From contig NZ_BMUE01000001.1 in NCBI RefSeq assembly GCF_014650035.1, forward strand, positions 744,001 through 808,000: a DNA stretch of 64,000 nt, written 5' to 3'. Positions 22,715 through 31,267 of this stretch are shown piece after piece; within the stretch, counting starts at the first letter, position 1, and each line of letters opens with the position of its first letter. The DNA comes from Streptomyces lucensis JCM 4490 (GTDB lineage: Bacteria; Actinomycetota; Actinomycetes; Streptomycetales; Streptomycetaceae). The translations under genes and the position numbers were made by a program. The notes under the pieces were generated by a model. It was not told where the DNA came from, searched no databases, and saw only the letters and a program-made list of their open reading frames with translations.

Positions 22715-23333
22715 CGCCACCGGCGTCGCCCCCCTCGTCACCGAGCCCGACGAGGACGTCAGATCCTGGCAGACGGACCGCACCCGGGCCCCCATCGCCA
22801 CGAAGATAGTGGTCGCCGGGGGATTCGGCGTCGGCAAGACCACGCTGGTCACCTCCGTCTCGGAGATCACGCCGCTGCAGACCGAGGCGCTGATGACCGA
22901 GGCCAGCGAGGCCACCGACGACCTGTCCGCGACCCCGGGCAAGCTCACCACCACCGTGGCCATGGACTTCGGCCGCATCACGCTCGACGACGACCTGGTC
23001 CTCTACCTGTTCGGCACGCCGGGCCAGCAGCGGTTCTGGTTCATGTGGGACGACCTGGTGCGCGGCGCGATAGGCGCCGTCGTGATGGCCGACACGCGCC
23101 GGCTCAAGGACTGTTTCCCCGCGCTGGACTACTTCGAGAGCTGCGGGCTGCCGTACGTGGTCGCCGTCAACCACTTCGACGGCAGCGAGCGGTTCGAGGC
23201 CGAGGACGTACGGGAGGCGCTGACCATACCGGCGCGCATCCCTGTCATGATCATGGACGCGCGACGGCGGATCTCGGCCATCGAGACCCTCCTGGCCCTG
23301 GTGGCCCACGCGCTGGACGAAACCCCCGAGTAG
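22695..23333 (+). CDS. cvnD: Conservon small GTPase CvnD
   Basis: This 212-residue Ras/MglA-like GTPase acts at the output end of the conservon. G1/P-loop is GGFGVGKTTLVTSV, G3-like is LYLFGTPGQQRFWFM, and G4 is NHFDGS. The Gly/Gln of G3 are replaced by TPGQQ, as is normal for this subfamily. It starts at GTG 22695, 20 nt inside cvnC. A flavoprotein gene follows 27 bp later and is probably in the same transcript. Confidence 0.93.
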   Translation: MDSAVSDATGVAPLVTEPDEDVRSWQTDRTRAPIATKIVVAGGFGVGKTTLVTSVSEITPLQTEALMTEASEATDDLSATPGKLTTTVAMDFGRITLDDDLVLYLFGTPGQQRFWFMWDDLVRGAIGAVVMADTRRLKDCFPALDYFESCGLPYVVAVNHFDGSERFEAEDVREALTIPARIPVMIMDARRRISAIETLLALVAHALDETPE

Positions 23334-23360
23334 TCCTCACCCGTAGGAGGCACCACCCGC

Positions 23361-24614
23361 ATGCGGAAGATACTCGTCGTCGGAGCCGGCCAGTCCGGGC
23401 TCCAGCTCGCCCTCGGCCTGCAGTCGCACGGCTACGAGGTCACGCTGATGTCGAACCGGACCGCGGACGAGATCCGCGCCGGCCGGGTCATGTCGACGCA
23501 GTGCATGTTCGACACGGCACTGGGGCACGAGCGCGATCTCCAGCTGAACTTCTGGGAGTCCCAGGCCCCGAGGATCGAGGGGCTCGGCGTCTCGGTCGCG
23601 GCCCCCGGCTCCTTCGACCCGGGCCCCTCCCAGCGCGCGATCGACTGGGTGGGCAAGCTCGACGGGTACGCGCAGTCGGTCGACCAGCGGGTGAAGATGG
23701 CCGGCTGGATGGAGACCTTCGCCCAGCGCGGCGGCCAGCTGGTCATCCACGGCGCGGCGGTCGGTGACCTCGACTACTTCTCCCGCACCTACGACCTCGT
23801 CCTCGTGGCCGCCGGCAAGGGCGAACTGGTGTCGATGTTCGGCCGCGACCCGGAGCGCTCCCCGTACAGCGAGCCGCAGCGCGCCCTCGCGGTGGCGTAC
23901 GTGCACGGCCTCGGCCCGCGCCCGGAGCACCCGGAGTTCGACGCGGTCCGCTGCAACCTCGTCCCCGGGGTCGGCGAGCTGTTCGTCATGCCGACGCTCA
24001 CCACCTCGGGCCGCGCCGACATCCTGTTCTGGGAGGGCATACCCGGCGGCCCCCTCGACGTCTTCAACGGCGTCAAGGACCCGGCCGAGCACCTGTCCCT
24101 GACCCTGGAACTCATGGAGCGGTTCACGCCCTGGGAGTACGCCCGGGCGACCAAGGTCGAACTGACCGACGCCGGCGGCACGCTGGCCGGCCGCTACGCC
24201 CCGACCGTGCGCAACCCGATCGGCCGGCTGCCCTCGGGCGGCCTGGTCCTCGGCGTGGCCGACGTGGTCGTCGCCAACGACCCGATCACCGGACAGGGCT
24301 CCAACTCCGCCTCGAAGTGCGCGGCGGCGTACCTCGCGTCCATCCTCGAACGGGAGGACAAGCCGTTCGACGAGGAGTGGATGCGCGCCACCTTCGACCG
24401 GTACTGGGCCACCGCCCAGCACGTCACCAAGTGGACGAACGCGATGCTGGCGCCCCCGCCGGAGCACATCCTGAACCTCATCGGCGCGGCCGGCCAGCTG
24501 CAGCCGGTGGCTGATCGTTTCGCCAACGCCTTCGACGACCCCGCGGACTTCGAGAACTTCTTCTACGACCCGGAGAAGACGTCCGCCTACCTGGCCTCGG
24601 TCGCCGGCGCATGA
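23361..24614 (+). CDS. Styrene/indole monooxygenase-like FAD protein
   Basis: This 417-residue FAD-dependent oxygenase is of the StyA group (two-component flavin monooxygenase). It has an N-terminal Rossmann motif (ILVVGAGQSGLQLALGLQSHGYEV), the second FAD motif (GLVLGVADVVVANDPITGQGSN) and StyA-like phrases such as RVMSTQCMF. No flavin reductase (StyB) gene is nearby, so reduced FAD would come from elsewhere. It follows cvnD by 27 bp with GTAGGAGG upstream, so it is probably the oxidative output gene of the conservon; other conservons carry cytochrome P450 genes at this place. The substrate is unknown. Confidence 0.82.
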   Translation: MRKILVVGAGQSGLQLALGLQSHGYEVTLMSNRTADEIRAGRVMSTQCMFDTALGHERDLQLNFWESQAPRIEGLGVSVAAPGSFDPGPSQRAIDWVGKLDGYAQSVDQRVKMAGWMETFAQRGGQLVIHGAAVGDLDYFSRTYDLVLVAAGKGELVSMFGRDPERSPYSEPQRALAVAYVHGLGPRPEHPEFDAVRCNLVPGVGELFVMPTLTTSGRADILFWEGIPGGPLDVFNGVKDPAEHLSLTLELMERFTPWEYARATKVELTDAGGTLAGRYAPTVRNPIGRLPSGGLVLGVADVVVANDPITGQGSNSASKCAAAYLASILEREDKPFDEEWMRATFDRYWATAQHVTKWTNAMLAPPPEHILNLIGAAGQLQPVADRFANAFDDPADFENFFYDPEKTSAYLASVAGA

Positions 24615-24847
24615 GGGGCCGCTGACCCCGGTTCCGGCCGTCGTCGCCTACCGACGCCGGCCGCCGTCGGACGGCCACGCTCGCACCGGGGCCGTCCACG
24701 GTCCGCACACCCACGGCGCCCGGGCCGCCTACGCAGCGGGGCCGCCCGCCCGCGGAAGCCGGAAGCCCCGTCGGCAAGAAGGAGTGAAGCGCGCGGTTTA
24801 GTGCCGGGAAGACCGAACCCGAACGCCCCTTACGGCGTCGACGTCAC

Positions 24848-25237
24848 ATGAAGAGGCAGAAGTTCACCCACCGCGCCGTGCCACTGGCCATGGCCACCCT
24901 GTTCGCCCTCACCGGCTGCTCGGGATCCGGAGGATCCGGGAAGACGGAGACGAGGACGGATCCGGTCACCGGACCGGTCACCGTGAGCCGTGACGGCAGC
25001 GTCCTGACGGTCACCGCCGACTGGGGCGGGTGCGACGAGGCGCCCCGGCTCCGTGCGTCCGAGACCTCCACCACCGTCTCGCTGACGGTGCGGGTCACCA
25101 CGCGTACCGGCCGCGGCGTCGTCTGCCCGGCCGACGCCCGGTCCGGGCCGGCCCGCGTGACCCTGCGCGAGGCGCTCGGATCGAGGACCGTGACCGACGG
25201 GACGACGGGCCGGCGGCTGCCGCACGGGAAGGCCTGA
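24848..25237 (+). CDS. Small lipoprotein
   Basis: This 129-residue lipoprotein has a basic start, a hydrophobic core and the lipobox LTGC near residue 24, followed by a Gly/Ser spacer. The mature part is a single beta-rich domain with two Cys (GGCDEAP, GVVCPADA) that could form a disulfide. I do not recognise the family. It is convergent with the NlpC/P60 gene 18 bp downstream. Confidence 0.75.
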   Translation: MKRQKFTHRAVPLAMATLFALTGCSGSGGSGKTETRTDPVTGPVTVSRDGSVLTVTADWGGCDEAPRLRASETSTTVSLTVRVTTRTGRGVVCPADARSGPARVTLREALGSRTVTDGTTGRRLPHGKA

Positions 25238-25254
25238 CCCCGTGCCCCGTCCGC

Positions 25255-26355
25255 TCAGCCGCCGGGCCGCGGCGACGATGCCTCCCGCTGCGCCGCGACC
25301 GGGCGAACGGCGCCCCGCTCCCGTGGGTCGCCGTCCGGGCGGACGGCGCCGAGCACCGGAGCGGACGCCAGCAGCGACACCTTGACCCTCTCGCCCGGCC
25401 TCGGGGCCTGTACGACCTTGCCGCCGCCCACGTACATCGCCACGTGGGTGGCCTCGGGGAAGTAGATCACCAGGTCCCCGGGCCGCAGCTCCCTGAGCGG
25501 CACCCTCCTCAGCCGTCGCCACTGCTCCTGGCTGGTGCGGGGGATCGGGGTGCCCGCGTGCGACCAGGCCACGGCCGTCAGACCCGAGCAGTCGTACGAC
25601 GAAGGACCCTGCGCACCCCACTGGTAGGGCTTGCCGAGCTGGTCCATGGCGTAGTCGACGGCGCGGCCGCCCTCGACCGAGGGCGGCCGGTCGTCGGGAA
25701 GGGCGCCCGCCGTGACGAGCTTCTGCTGGGCCTCGGTGGCGCCCTGCTGCTCCAGGCGGGCGATCGCGGCGAGCTGTCCGGGCGTGAGCGCGGCCAGCAG
25801 GCGCTCCACGCCGGCCAGCCTGGTCCGCACCTCGTCGCGCTGCTTCCGCTGTCTGCCGGCGAGGCTCAGCTGGGTGTCGAGGGCCTTGCGGGCCGCGCGC
25901 GCCACGGCGTCCTTGCGTTTCTCGGCCGTGGTCAGCCGGGCCACGGTCCGGGTGCGCTCGCGCGCGAGCTCGCCGATGACATGGCCCTCGTCCAGTGCGT
26001 GCTGCGGATCGTGGGCGAGGAGCAGCCGGACGTAGGGGCCGAGGCCGGAACTGCTCTGGTACTGCTGGCGTGCCAGGCGCCCGGCGTCCGTCCGGCTGCC
26101 GCGCAGGTCGAGGCGGGCGCGGACCAGCTCGCCGTCGAGGCGGGTCACCTCGGCGCGCTGCCGCTCCAGCTTCTCCGCGGTGGCGTTGTAGGACTCGCTG
26201 GCCTGCTCGGTCTGCCGGTACAGCCGCTGAAGGTCCGTCAGCAACTGGGCGACGGACCGCTGCGGTTCCGGTGCGGCCGCCGCGGGCACGGGCGCGAGGA
26301 CGGCCTGGGCCGCCACCGCGGCCGTACAGGCCAGGCGGGGAAACCTTCCTGCCAC
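25255..26355 (-). CDS. Secreted NlpC/P60 peptidoglycan endopeptidase
   Basis: This 366-residue cell-wall hydrolase cleaves stem peptides. A signal peptide (cleavage near PAAAA) is followed by two coiled-coil segments (about 35-110 and 125-215), typical of RipA-like hydrolases, and a C-terminal NlpC/P60 domain (about 233-330). Catalytic Cys lies in SSYDCSGLTAVAW, His in ATHVAMYVGGG, with the PRTSQEQW phrase. The GTG start has GGAGG at a good distance. The 5' side carries three perfect GTCGAC units (26397-26414). Confidence 0.92.
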   Translation of the reverse strand: MAGRFPRLACTAAVAAQAVLAPVPAAAAPEPQRSVAQLLTDLQRLYRQTEQASESYNATAEKLERQRAEVTRLDGELVRARLDLRGSRTDAGRLARQQYQSSSGLGPYVRLLLAHDPQHALDEGHVIGELARERTRTVARLTTAEKRKDAVARAARKALDTQLSLAGRQRKQRDEVRTRLAGVERLLAALTPGQLAAIARLEQQGATEAQQKLVTAGALPDDRPPSVEGGRAVDYAMDQLGKPYQWGAQGPSSYDCSGLTAVAWSHAGTPIPRTSQEQWRRLRRVPLRELRPGDLVIYFPEATHVAMYVGGGKVVQAPRPGERVKVSLLASAPVLGAVRPDGDPRERGAVRPVAAQREASSPRPGG

Positions 26356-26479
26356 GTCATCACCTCCGGAGCGGGGAAGCGGGCGCTCCGCTTCCCGTCG
26401 ACGTCGACGTCGACAAGGTGATAATCAGACGTGCAGATGGCGGCTGTGCACGAAGCACGCGCGGTTCGGCGCAGCGCTT

Positions 26480-26782
26480 TCACCCGTTCGCGTCACCCGG
26501 CTTGCCGGACGGCGCGGCACGTGGCTTCGACCAGGGCCACCGCAGCCGCCCGCCGGACGTGTCGTCCGGGTCGTACCGGTACTTCCAGCCCTGGACCAGT
26601 CCCAGCCTCCTGCTGTGGCCCCGTGGCACGCGGTGGTAGACGAGCACCGTGGGCGGGCCGCCGTCCGGGTCCGGCAGGGGGATGCGGTACGTCTTCGGCG
26701 GGTGTCCGGTCGGGCCGAGCAGGACGGGCAGCACGCGCCCGTCCATCGGGCCGCCCTCGAAGGGGGTGTTCTGGCTTCTCAC
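26480..26782 (-). CDS. Conserved actinobacterial hypothetical protein
   Basis: This 100-residue soluble protein begins MRSQNTPFEGGPMDGRVLPV and ends in a Pro/Lys-rich tail. I recognise this pattern as a short conserved Streptomyces family of unknown function, without catalytic motifs or membrane segments. The start is GTG 26782. It lies between the TetR gene (10 bp away) and the NlpC/P60 gene on the same strand. Confidence 0.7.
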   Translation of the reverse strand: MRSQNTPFEGGPMDGRVLPVLLGPTGHPPKTYRIPLPDPDGGPPTVLVYHRVPRGHSRRLGLVQGWKYRYDPDDTSGGRLRWPWSKPRAAPSGKPGDANG

Positions 26783-26792
26783 GGCTCCAGTC

Positions 26793-27446
26793 TCAGCCTT
26801 CCCCGGCGAGCCCGCCGACGACGGCGGCCGTCTGCGGGTCGCGGCCGGCGGTGACCGTGAGCGCGGCCACGAACTGCTCCACCAGCCAGTCGCGCAGCTC
26901 CTGGACGGGGGGCTGCTTGTCCTCGTCCAGCCACATCAGCGAGGCCGCCTCCACGGACGTGATCCACATCCGCACCGTCATGCGCAGCCGCGGCTCGGCG
27001 GCCGAGACGCCGAGATGACGGAAGATGTGCTCGGCGGCGGCCCGGCGCACCCCGTCCACGATCGCCGTGGTCCGGGACGTCTCCACCACGCTCCCGCCCT
27101 GCAGCAGGGCGCTGAAGCCGGTGTCATGCTCGTCCACGAAGGCCAGGTAGCGGTCGAGGGCCCGGGCCAGCCGGGGCAGCAGCGGACCCTCGCGGGGCTC
27201 GTCGAAGCAGTGCTGGAGCTCCTCGGCGGCGGAGCGGAGCGCGGCCTCGTACAGCTGCTGCTTGCCGCCGGGGAAGTACCGGTACACCAGCGGGCGGGAC
27301 ACCCCGGCCGCCTCCGCCACGTCGTCCAGGGACACGTCCTCCGGGGCGCGGTGCGCGAAGAGGGACAGTGCGGCGTCGAGGAGCTGACTCCGTCGCTCCT
27401 CGACGCTCAGGCGACGGTAGGCCGGGGTGGCGGCGGACGGGGTCAT
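26793..27446 (-). CDS. TetR-family regulator
   Basis: This 217-residue repressor-type protein has an N-terminal HTH (VSLDDVAEAAGVSRPLVYRYFPGGKQQLYEAAL) and a C-terminal ligand domain. The start is ATG 27446. It lies 76 bp downstream of the AurF-like gene and reads in the same direction, so it may control that gene and the divergent ferritin-like gene. Confidence 0.9.
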   Translation of the reverse strand: MTPSAATPAYRRLSVEERRSQLLDAALSLFAHRAPEDVSLDDVAEAAGVSRPLVYRYFPGGKQQLYEAALRSAAEELQHCFDEPREGPLLPRLARALDRYLAFVDEHDTGFSALLQGGSVVETSRTTAIVDGVRRAAAEHIFRHLGVSAAEPRLRMTVRMWITSVEAASLMWLDEDKQPPVQELRDWLVEQFVAALTVTAGRDPQTAAVVGGLAGEG

Positions 27447-27522
27447 GAACGGCAGCCTAATCGCCGCACGCCCCCGTCCGCCGTCCCTCCGCCCGCACGG
27501 GGGGACGGACCCGCCGTCCGTC

Positions 27523-28461
27523 TCAGGCGAGCAGCCCCGACGACCTCCACAGCCGCCGGCCCACGCCCCGCAGCACCCCGATGTCGTCGAGGAAGTCCGT
27601 CAGGCGCTTCGCGCCTGTCTGCATGACCTCCCGGCGGTGGCCGCTCGCCTTCACCTGCGCCATCGCCTCCCGCTTGTCCAGGCCCACGTTCGTGTAGACC
27701 TCGGGGTTGACGAACGCCACCGAGAACACCCGGGCGAACTCGCCCGACGTGACCCGGGTGAACTCCTGCGACCACTTCGGCGCCGTCAGCATCTGGCGCC
27801 GCAGCTCCTCCCGGGCGTACCGCACGTGGCGTGCCTCCTCGACCACGTGGATGCGCGTGACGCCCCGGATCAGCGTCTGGACGCGCTCGTCCGGGAACGT
27901 CAGCCGCTGCATCCAGTCCAGGACCTCCTCGCCGAGCAGCGTCGCCGTGAAGGAGCCGGGGGTCGTCGAGATGGTCTTGAACAGGCGGCCCAGGTTCTGG
28001 TGGGCGCGGCTCACCGGGTACCAGGGCGTGCCCCCCTGCGAGATCAGCCGGGCGAACATCTTCGAGTGCCGGCACTCGTCCTCGATCTCGGTCAGCGCGT
28101 ACCGCACGTGCGCGCTCGTCGCCGCCTTGTCGTAGACGTGCCGGACGAGCAGCTGCATCAGGATCAGTTCGAACCAGATGCCGAGCGAGGCGAGCGCCGC
28201 CGCCTCGTGCTGGGAGAGCAGGATCCGCTGCTCCTCGCTCATCCGCTTCCACAGCGGGGTGTCGTACAGGGACACCAGCTCCGGCGGCCAGAACCACTTG
28301 CCCTCCTCGAAGGGCGCGTCCCAGTCGAGCTCCTTGTCCGGGTCGAAGGAGTGCTTGGCGGAGGAGACCAGCAGCCGTTCGGCCACCTGCTCCCGGTCCT
28401 TGAGCAGGCCGAGCGCGTCGCGCAGGCCGTCCAGCGCGTCCGCTTCCGTCAGGGTCGTCAT
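27523..28461 (-). CDS. AurF-like diiron oxygenase
   Basis: This 312-residue protein is of the AurF/p-aminobenzoate N-oxygenase superfamily (PF11583 type), non-heme diiron enzymes that oxidise amines. Metal-ligand motifs are visible: SQHEAAALASLGIWFELILMQ, ALTEIEDECRHSKMF, ATLLGEEVLDW and HVVEEARHVRYARE. No biosynthetic cluster surrounds it, so a dedicated natural-product role is doubtful. It is divergent from a second diiron protein gene (122-bp gap). The start is ATG 28461, preceded by GAGGGAG. Confidence 0.82.
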   Translation of the reverse strand: MTTLTEADALDGLRDALGLLKDREQVAERLLVSSAKHSFDPDKELDWDAPFEEGKWFWPPELVSLYDTPLWKRMSEEQRILLSQHEAAALASLGIWFELILMQLLVRHVYDKAATSAHVRYALTEIEDECRHSKMFARLISQGGTPWYPVSRAHQNLGRLFKTISTTPGSFTATLLGEEVLDWMQRLTFPDERVQTLIRGVTRIHVVEEARHVRYAREELRRQMLTAPKWSQEFTRVTSGEFARVFSVAFVNPEVYTNVGLDKREAMAQVKASGHRREVMQTGAKRLTDFLDDIGVLRGVGRRLWRSSGLLA

Positions 28462-28583
28462 GGCTCCCTCACCTCGTTACCCGGGGGTAGTCTTCCGCCT
28501 CTTATGAGACTGCCTGTCAGCAAGACCGTCAATCCCCCGCGCATGACTTGTTGACCGCGCGTCTACGTGTGAGCCTGCGAGGT

Positions 28584-29696
28584 ATGCCGACGCACGACCT
28601 CTACGCCAACGCCCCCCGAGACCCCTCCTGGCAGGTTCCCTCGAGCGGCGCCGCCCGTTTCAGCTGGGAGTACGACGACGGCCGCGACCGACTGCTCGCC
28701 CTGTACCAGAAGGGCAAGGACAAGCAGTGGGACGGCCAGAAGCGCATCGACTGGGACCTGGAGGTCGACCCCTGCGACGCGCTCGGCACGCCCGACGAGG
28801 CGATGTCCCTGTACGGCACGAAGCACTGGGACAAGCTCACCGCCAAGGACAAGGGGGAGCTGCGCCGGCACTACGCCTCCTGGCAGTTCAGCCAGTTCCT
28901 GCACGGCGAGCAGGGCGCGATGATCTGCGCGGCACGGATCGTGGAGTCGGTGCCCGACCTGGACGCCAAGTTCTACTCCGCGACGCAGACGATGGACGAG
29001 GCCCGGCACGCCGAGATCTACGGCCGCTTCCTGCACGAGAAGATCGGGCTGCTCTACCCGATCAACGACAACCTCCAGTCCCTGCTCGGCGACACCCTGC
29101 GCGACAGCCGCTGGGACATGCCCTACCTGGGCATGCAGGTGCTGATCGAGGGCCTCGCGCTGGCCGCCTTCGGCATGATCCGCGACACCACCGACAAGCC
29201 GCTGCCCAAGCAGATCCTCACGTACGTCATGCAGGACGAGGCCCGGCACGTGGCCTTCGGCCGGATGGCGCTGCGCGACTACTACAAGCAGCTCACCGAC
29301 GCCGAACTGCGCGAACGCGAGGACTTCGTCATCGAGGGCTGCTACCTGATGCGCGACCGGCTGCGCGGCGTGGAGGTGCTGGAGAACTTCGGCATCCCGA
29401 AGGCCGAGGCCGAGGCGCTGAGCGAGCGCTCCGAGTTCCTCCAGCTCTTCCGCAGACTGCTGTTCAGCCGCATCGTGCCCTGCGTGAAGGACATCGGCCT
29501 GTGGGGCAAGCGGCTGCAGCAGGCGTACGTCGACATGGGCGTCTTCGAGCTGGGCGACTCCAGCCTGGACCTGCTGATGGCCCAGGACGAGGAACTGGCC
29601 GAGCGGCTGGACGCCGAGCGGTTCGCGGCGGAGGAGCGTGAGCGCGTGGCCGAGGTGCGGCAGGCGATCGATTCCGCGACGGAGGAGGAGGCCTGA
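28584..29696 (+). CDS. Ferritin-like diiron protein
   Basis: This 370-residue ferritin-like/ribonucleotide-reductase-fold protein has two ExxH pairs: FLHGEQGAMICAAR with TMDEARHAEIYGRF, and IEGLALAAFG with VMQDEARHVAFGRMAL. Such proteins are usually annotated as ferritin-like domain or long-chain acyl-ACP-desaturase-like. The substrate is unknown. I chose ATG 28584 with a GCGAGG site; upstream codons at 28548 lie in the promoter region. Its divergent arrangement with another diiron enzyme suggests a joint oxidation step or shared regulation. Confidence 0.82.
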   Translation: MPTHDLYANAPRDPSWQVPSSGAARFSWEYDDGRDRLLALYQKGKDKQWDGQKRIDWDLEVDPCDALGTPDEAMSLYGTKHWDKLTAKDKGELRRHYASWQFSQFLHGEQGAMICAARIVESVPDLDAKFYSATQTMDEARHAEIYGRFLHEKIGLLYPINDNLQSLLGDTLRDSRWDMPYLGMQVLIEGLALAAFGMIRDTTDKPLPKQILTYVMQDEARHVAFGRMALRDYYKQLTDAELREREDFVIEGCYLMRDRLRGVEVLENFGIPKAEAEALSERSEFLQLFRRLLFSRIVPCVKDIGLWGKRLQQAYVDMGVFELGDSSLDLLMAQDEELAERLDAERFAAEERERVAEVRQAIDSATEEEA

Positions 29697-29907
29697 CGGG
29701 GCAGGGGGCGGAAGAGGCCGATGGGGCAGGCGGAGGGGGCCTGACGGGCAGGGGAGTAGGAGGCTGACGGGCAGGGAGAGGAAGAGGCGGACGGGGCAGG
29801 CGGAGGAGGCGGCTGACGGCGCGGGCGGAGGCCTGGCCGGCGGCGTGTCGAGGCTCCGCACGGGGTGCGGTGCCGCTCCGTTCACCCGCGTGCAGTAGCG
29901 TGCGGGC

Positions 29908-30726
29908 GTGTCCATGCCTCCGCCGCCGCAGCAGCCGCAGTATCCGAACCAGCCGCAGCCCCCGTACGGCCAGCAGCCCCCGGCCGCCCCCGGCCCGTAC
30001 GGCTCCCCGTACCCGCAGCAGCAGCCGTACCCTCCGCAGCAGGGTCCCTACCCCCAGCAGCCGTACCCCGGGTGGGGTACGCCGCCCATGGTGCCGCCGC
30101 CCAGGAAGCGCCGCGTCGGCCTGGTGCTCGGCATAGTCGGCGGTGTGATCGCGGCCGGTGTCGCGGTGCTCATCCTGCTCGGGGTGGTGGCCGAGAGCGG
30201 CTTCCCCGAGGCGGAGAACAAGCTCACGCTGCCCCAGACGCTGCTCGACGGCAAGTACGAGCTCAACAAGGACCTCTCGGCCACCGAGGGCAAGAAGATC
30301 GAGGACGAGGCCGACGGCGCCTGGGACGCCAAGGACATGCACGGCGTCGTCGGCAGCTACGCGCTCGGCGGCGACCAGAACAAGGGCACCCTGGTGGTGT
30401 CCGGGATGTACGGCCGGTTCAAGAACGGCGACGCGGCCCGCCGCAACATGATGAAGGGCGCCGCCCAGGGCGCGAGCGCGAAGGTCGCCGTCCCCGCGAA
30501 GGACTTCGACCTGGACGTCACCATCACCTGCGAGGTGCTGTCCCAGGAGCAGTTCGGCTCCAAGGTCACCCTGCCGATGTGCGCCTGGGCCGACGGCAAC
30601 ACCGGCGCCACCGTGGCCGAGGTGACCACGGAGGGCGTGTCGCAGGACCCGTCGGAGGTGGACCTGGAGGCGCTGGCGCAGCAGACCCTCAAGATCCGCG
30701 ACGAGGCGGTCAAGCCGATCGGCTGA
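29908..30726 (+). CDS. Single-pass membrane protein with Pro/Gln/Tyr-rich N-terminus
   Basis: This 272-residue protein has a cytosolic low-complexity head (PQQPQYPNQPQPPYGQQ and similar, about 65 residues), one TM helix (VGLVLGIVGGVIAAGVAVLILLGVV) and an extracellular domain of about 170 residues without recognised motifs (two Cys: ITCEV, LPMCAW). This layout is frequent in Streptomyces. The GTG start is 29908. The upstream 210 bp hold degenerate GGCTGACGGGCAGG-type repeats. The 3' end overlaps the convergent DUF3291 gene by 17 bp. Confidence 0.75.
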   Translation: MSMPPPPQQPQYPNQPQPPYGQQPPAAPGPYGSPYPQQQPYPPQQGPYPQQPYPGWGTPPMVPPPRKRRVGLVLGIVGGVIAAGVAVLILLGVVAESGFPEAENKLTLPQTLLDGKYELNKDLSATEGKKIEDEADGAWDAKDMHGVVGSYALGGDQNKGTLVVSGMYGRFKNGDAARRNMMKGAAQGASAKVAVPAKDFDLDVTITCEVLSQEQFGSKVTLPMCAWADGNTGATVAEVTTEGVSQDPSEVDLEALAQQTLKIRDEAVKPIG

Positions 30727-31222
30727 CGGCCACCGTCTCTCCGGGGTCCCCGGACCTCACGGCCTCCCCCGGAGGGAACGACGTCCGCAGCGTGAAGGCG
30801 TACGGCGTCGGGCCGTGCGCCCTCAGGTGCAGCAGCCGGTCCTCCGCCTCGGCGACCGCCGGGCGGTGGCCGGCCGGCACCCACCACAGGGCGGTCACCG
30901 CCTCCTCCAGCCGCTCGAACCATTCCCTCCGCCGGCCGAGCAACTCCCGGTGCCGGCCTTGGTACATGAACGCCGTCAGCGCGTCGGTGTCCCGCCACAC
31001 CGACATGTTGACGATCAGCCACTCGTCACCGAGGACGGGGATGTCGGTCGCGTTGCCGGAATCGCTCTGCAGCCGCCACACGAACCCGGCCGAGCCGTCC
31101 GCCGTGGCGTTCACGGAGTCGAGTGCGTCGACGAAGTCCTTCAACTGCGGTGAGTCCAGCGGGAATCTGAGGCGGGCGATGTTGACCTGGGCGAGTTCGT
31201 ACGCGGCTGCGGTATCCGTCAT
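30710..31222 (-). CDS. DUF3291 protein (monooxygenase-like ferredoxin fold)
   Basis: This 170-residue protein has the DUF3291 signature (YELAQVNIARLRFPLDSPQLKDFVDALDSVN start, WLIVNMSVWRDTDAL, WWVPAGHRPAVAEAEDRL). The fold is related to the antibiotic-biosynthesis-monooxygenase alpha-beta barrels; the reaction is unknown. The start is ATG 31222. Confidence 0.85.
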   Translation of the reverse strand: MTDTAAAYELAQVNIARLRFPLDSPQLKDFVDALDSVNATADGSAGFVWRLQSDSGNATDIPVLGDEWLIVNMSVWRDTDALTAFMYQGRHRELLGRRREWFERLEEAVTALWWVPAGHRPAVAEAEDRLLHLRAHGPTPYAFTLRTSFPPGEAVRSGDPGETVAVSRSA

Positions 31223-31267
31223 GCCCGCACCGTAGGTCGGCCCCCGAGACGTGCGGTACCCCCCGTC

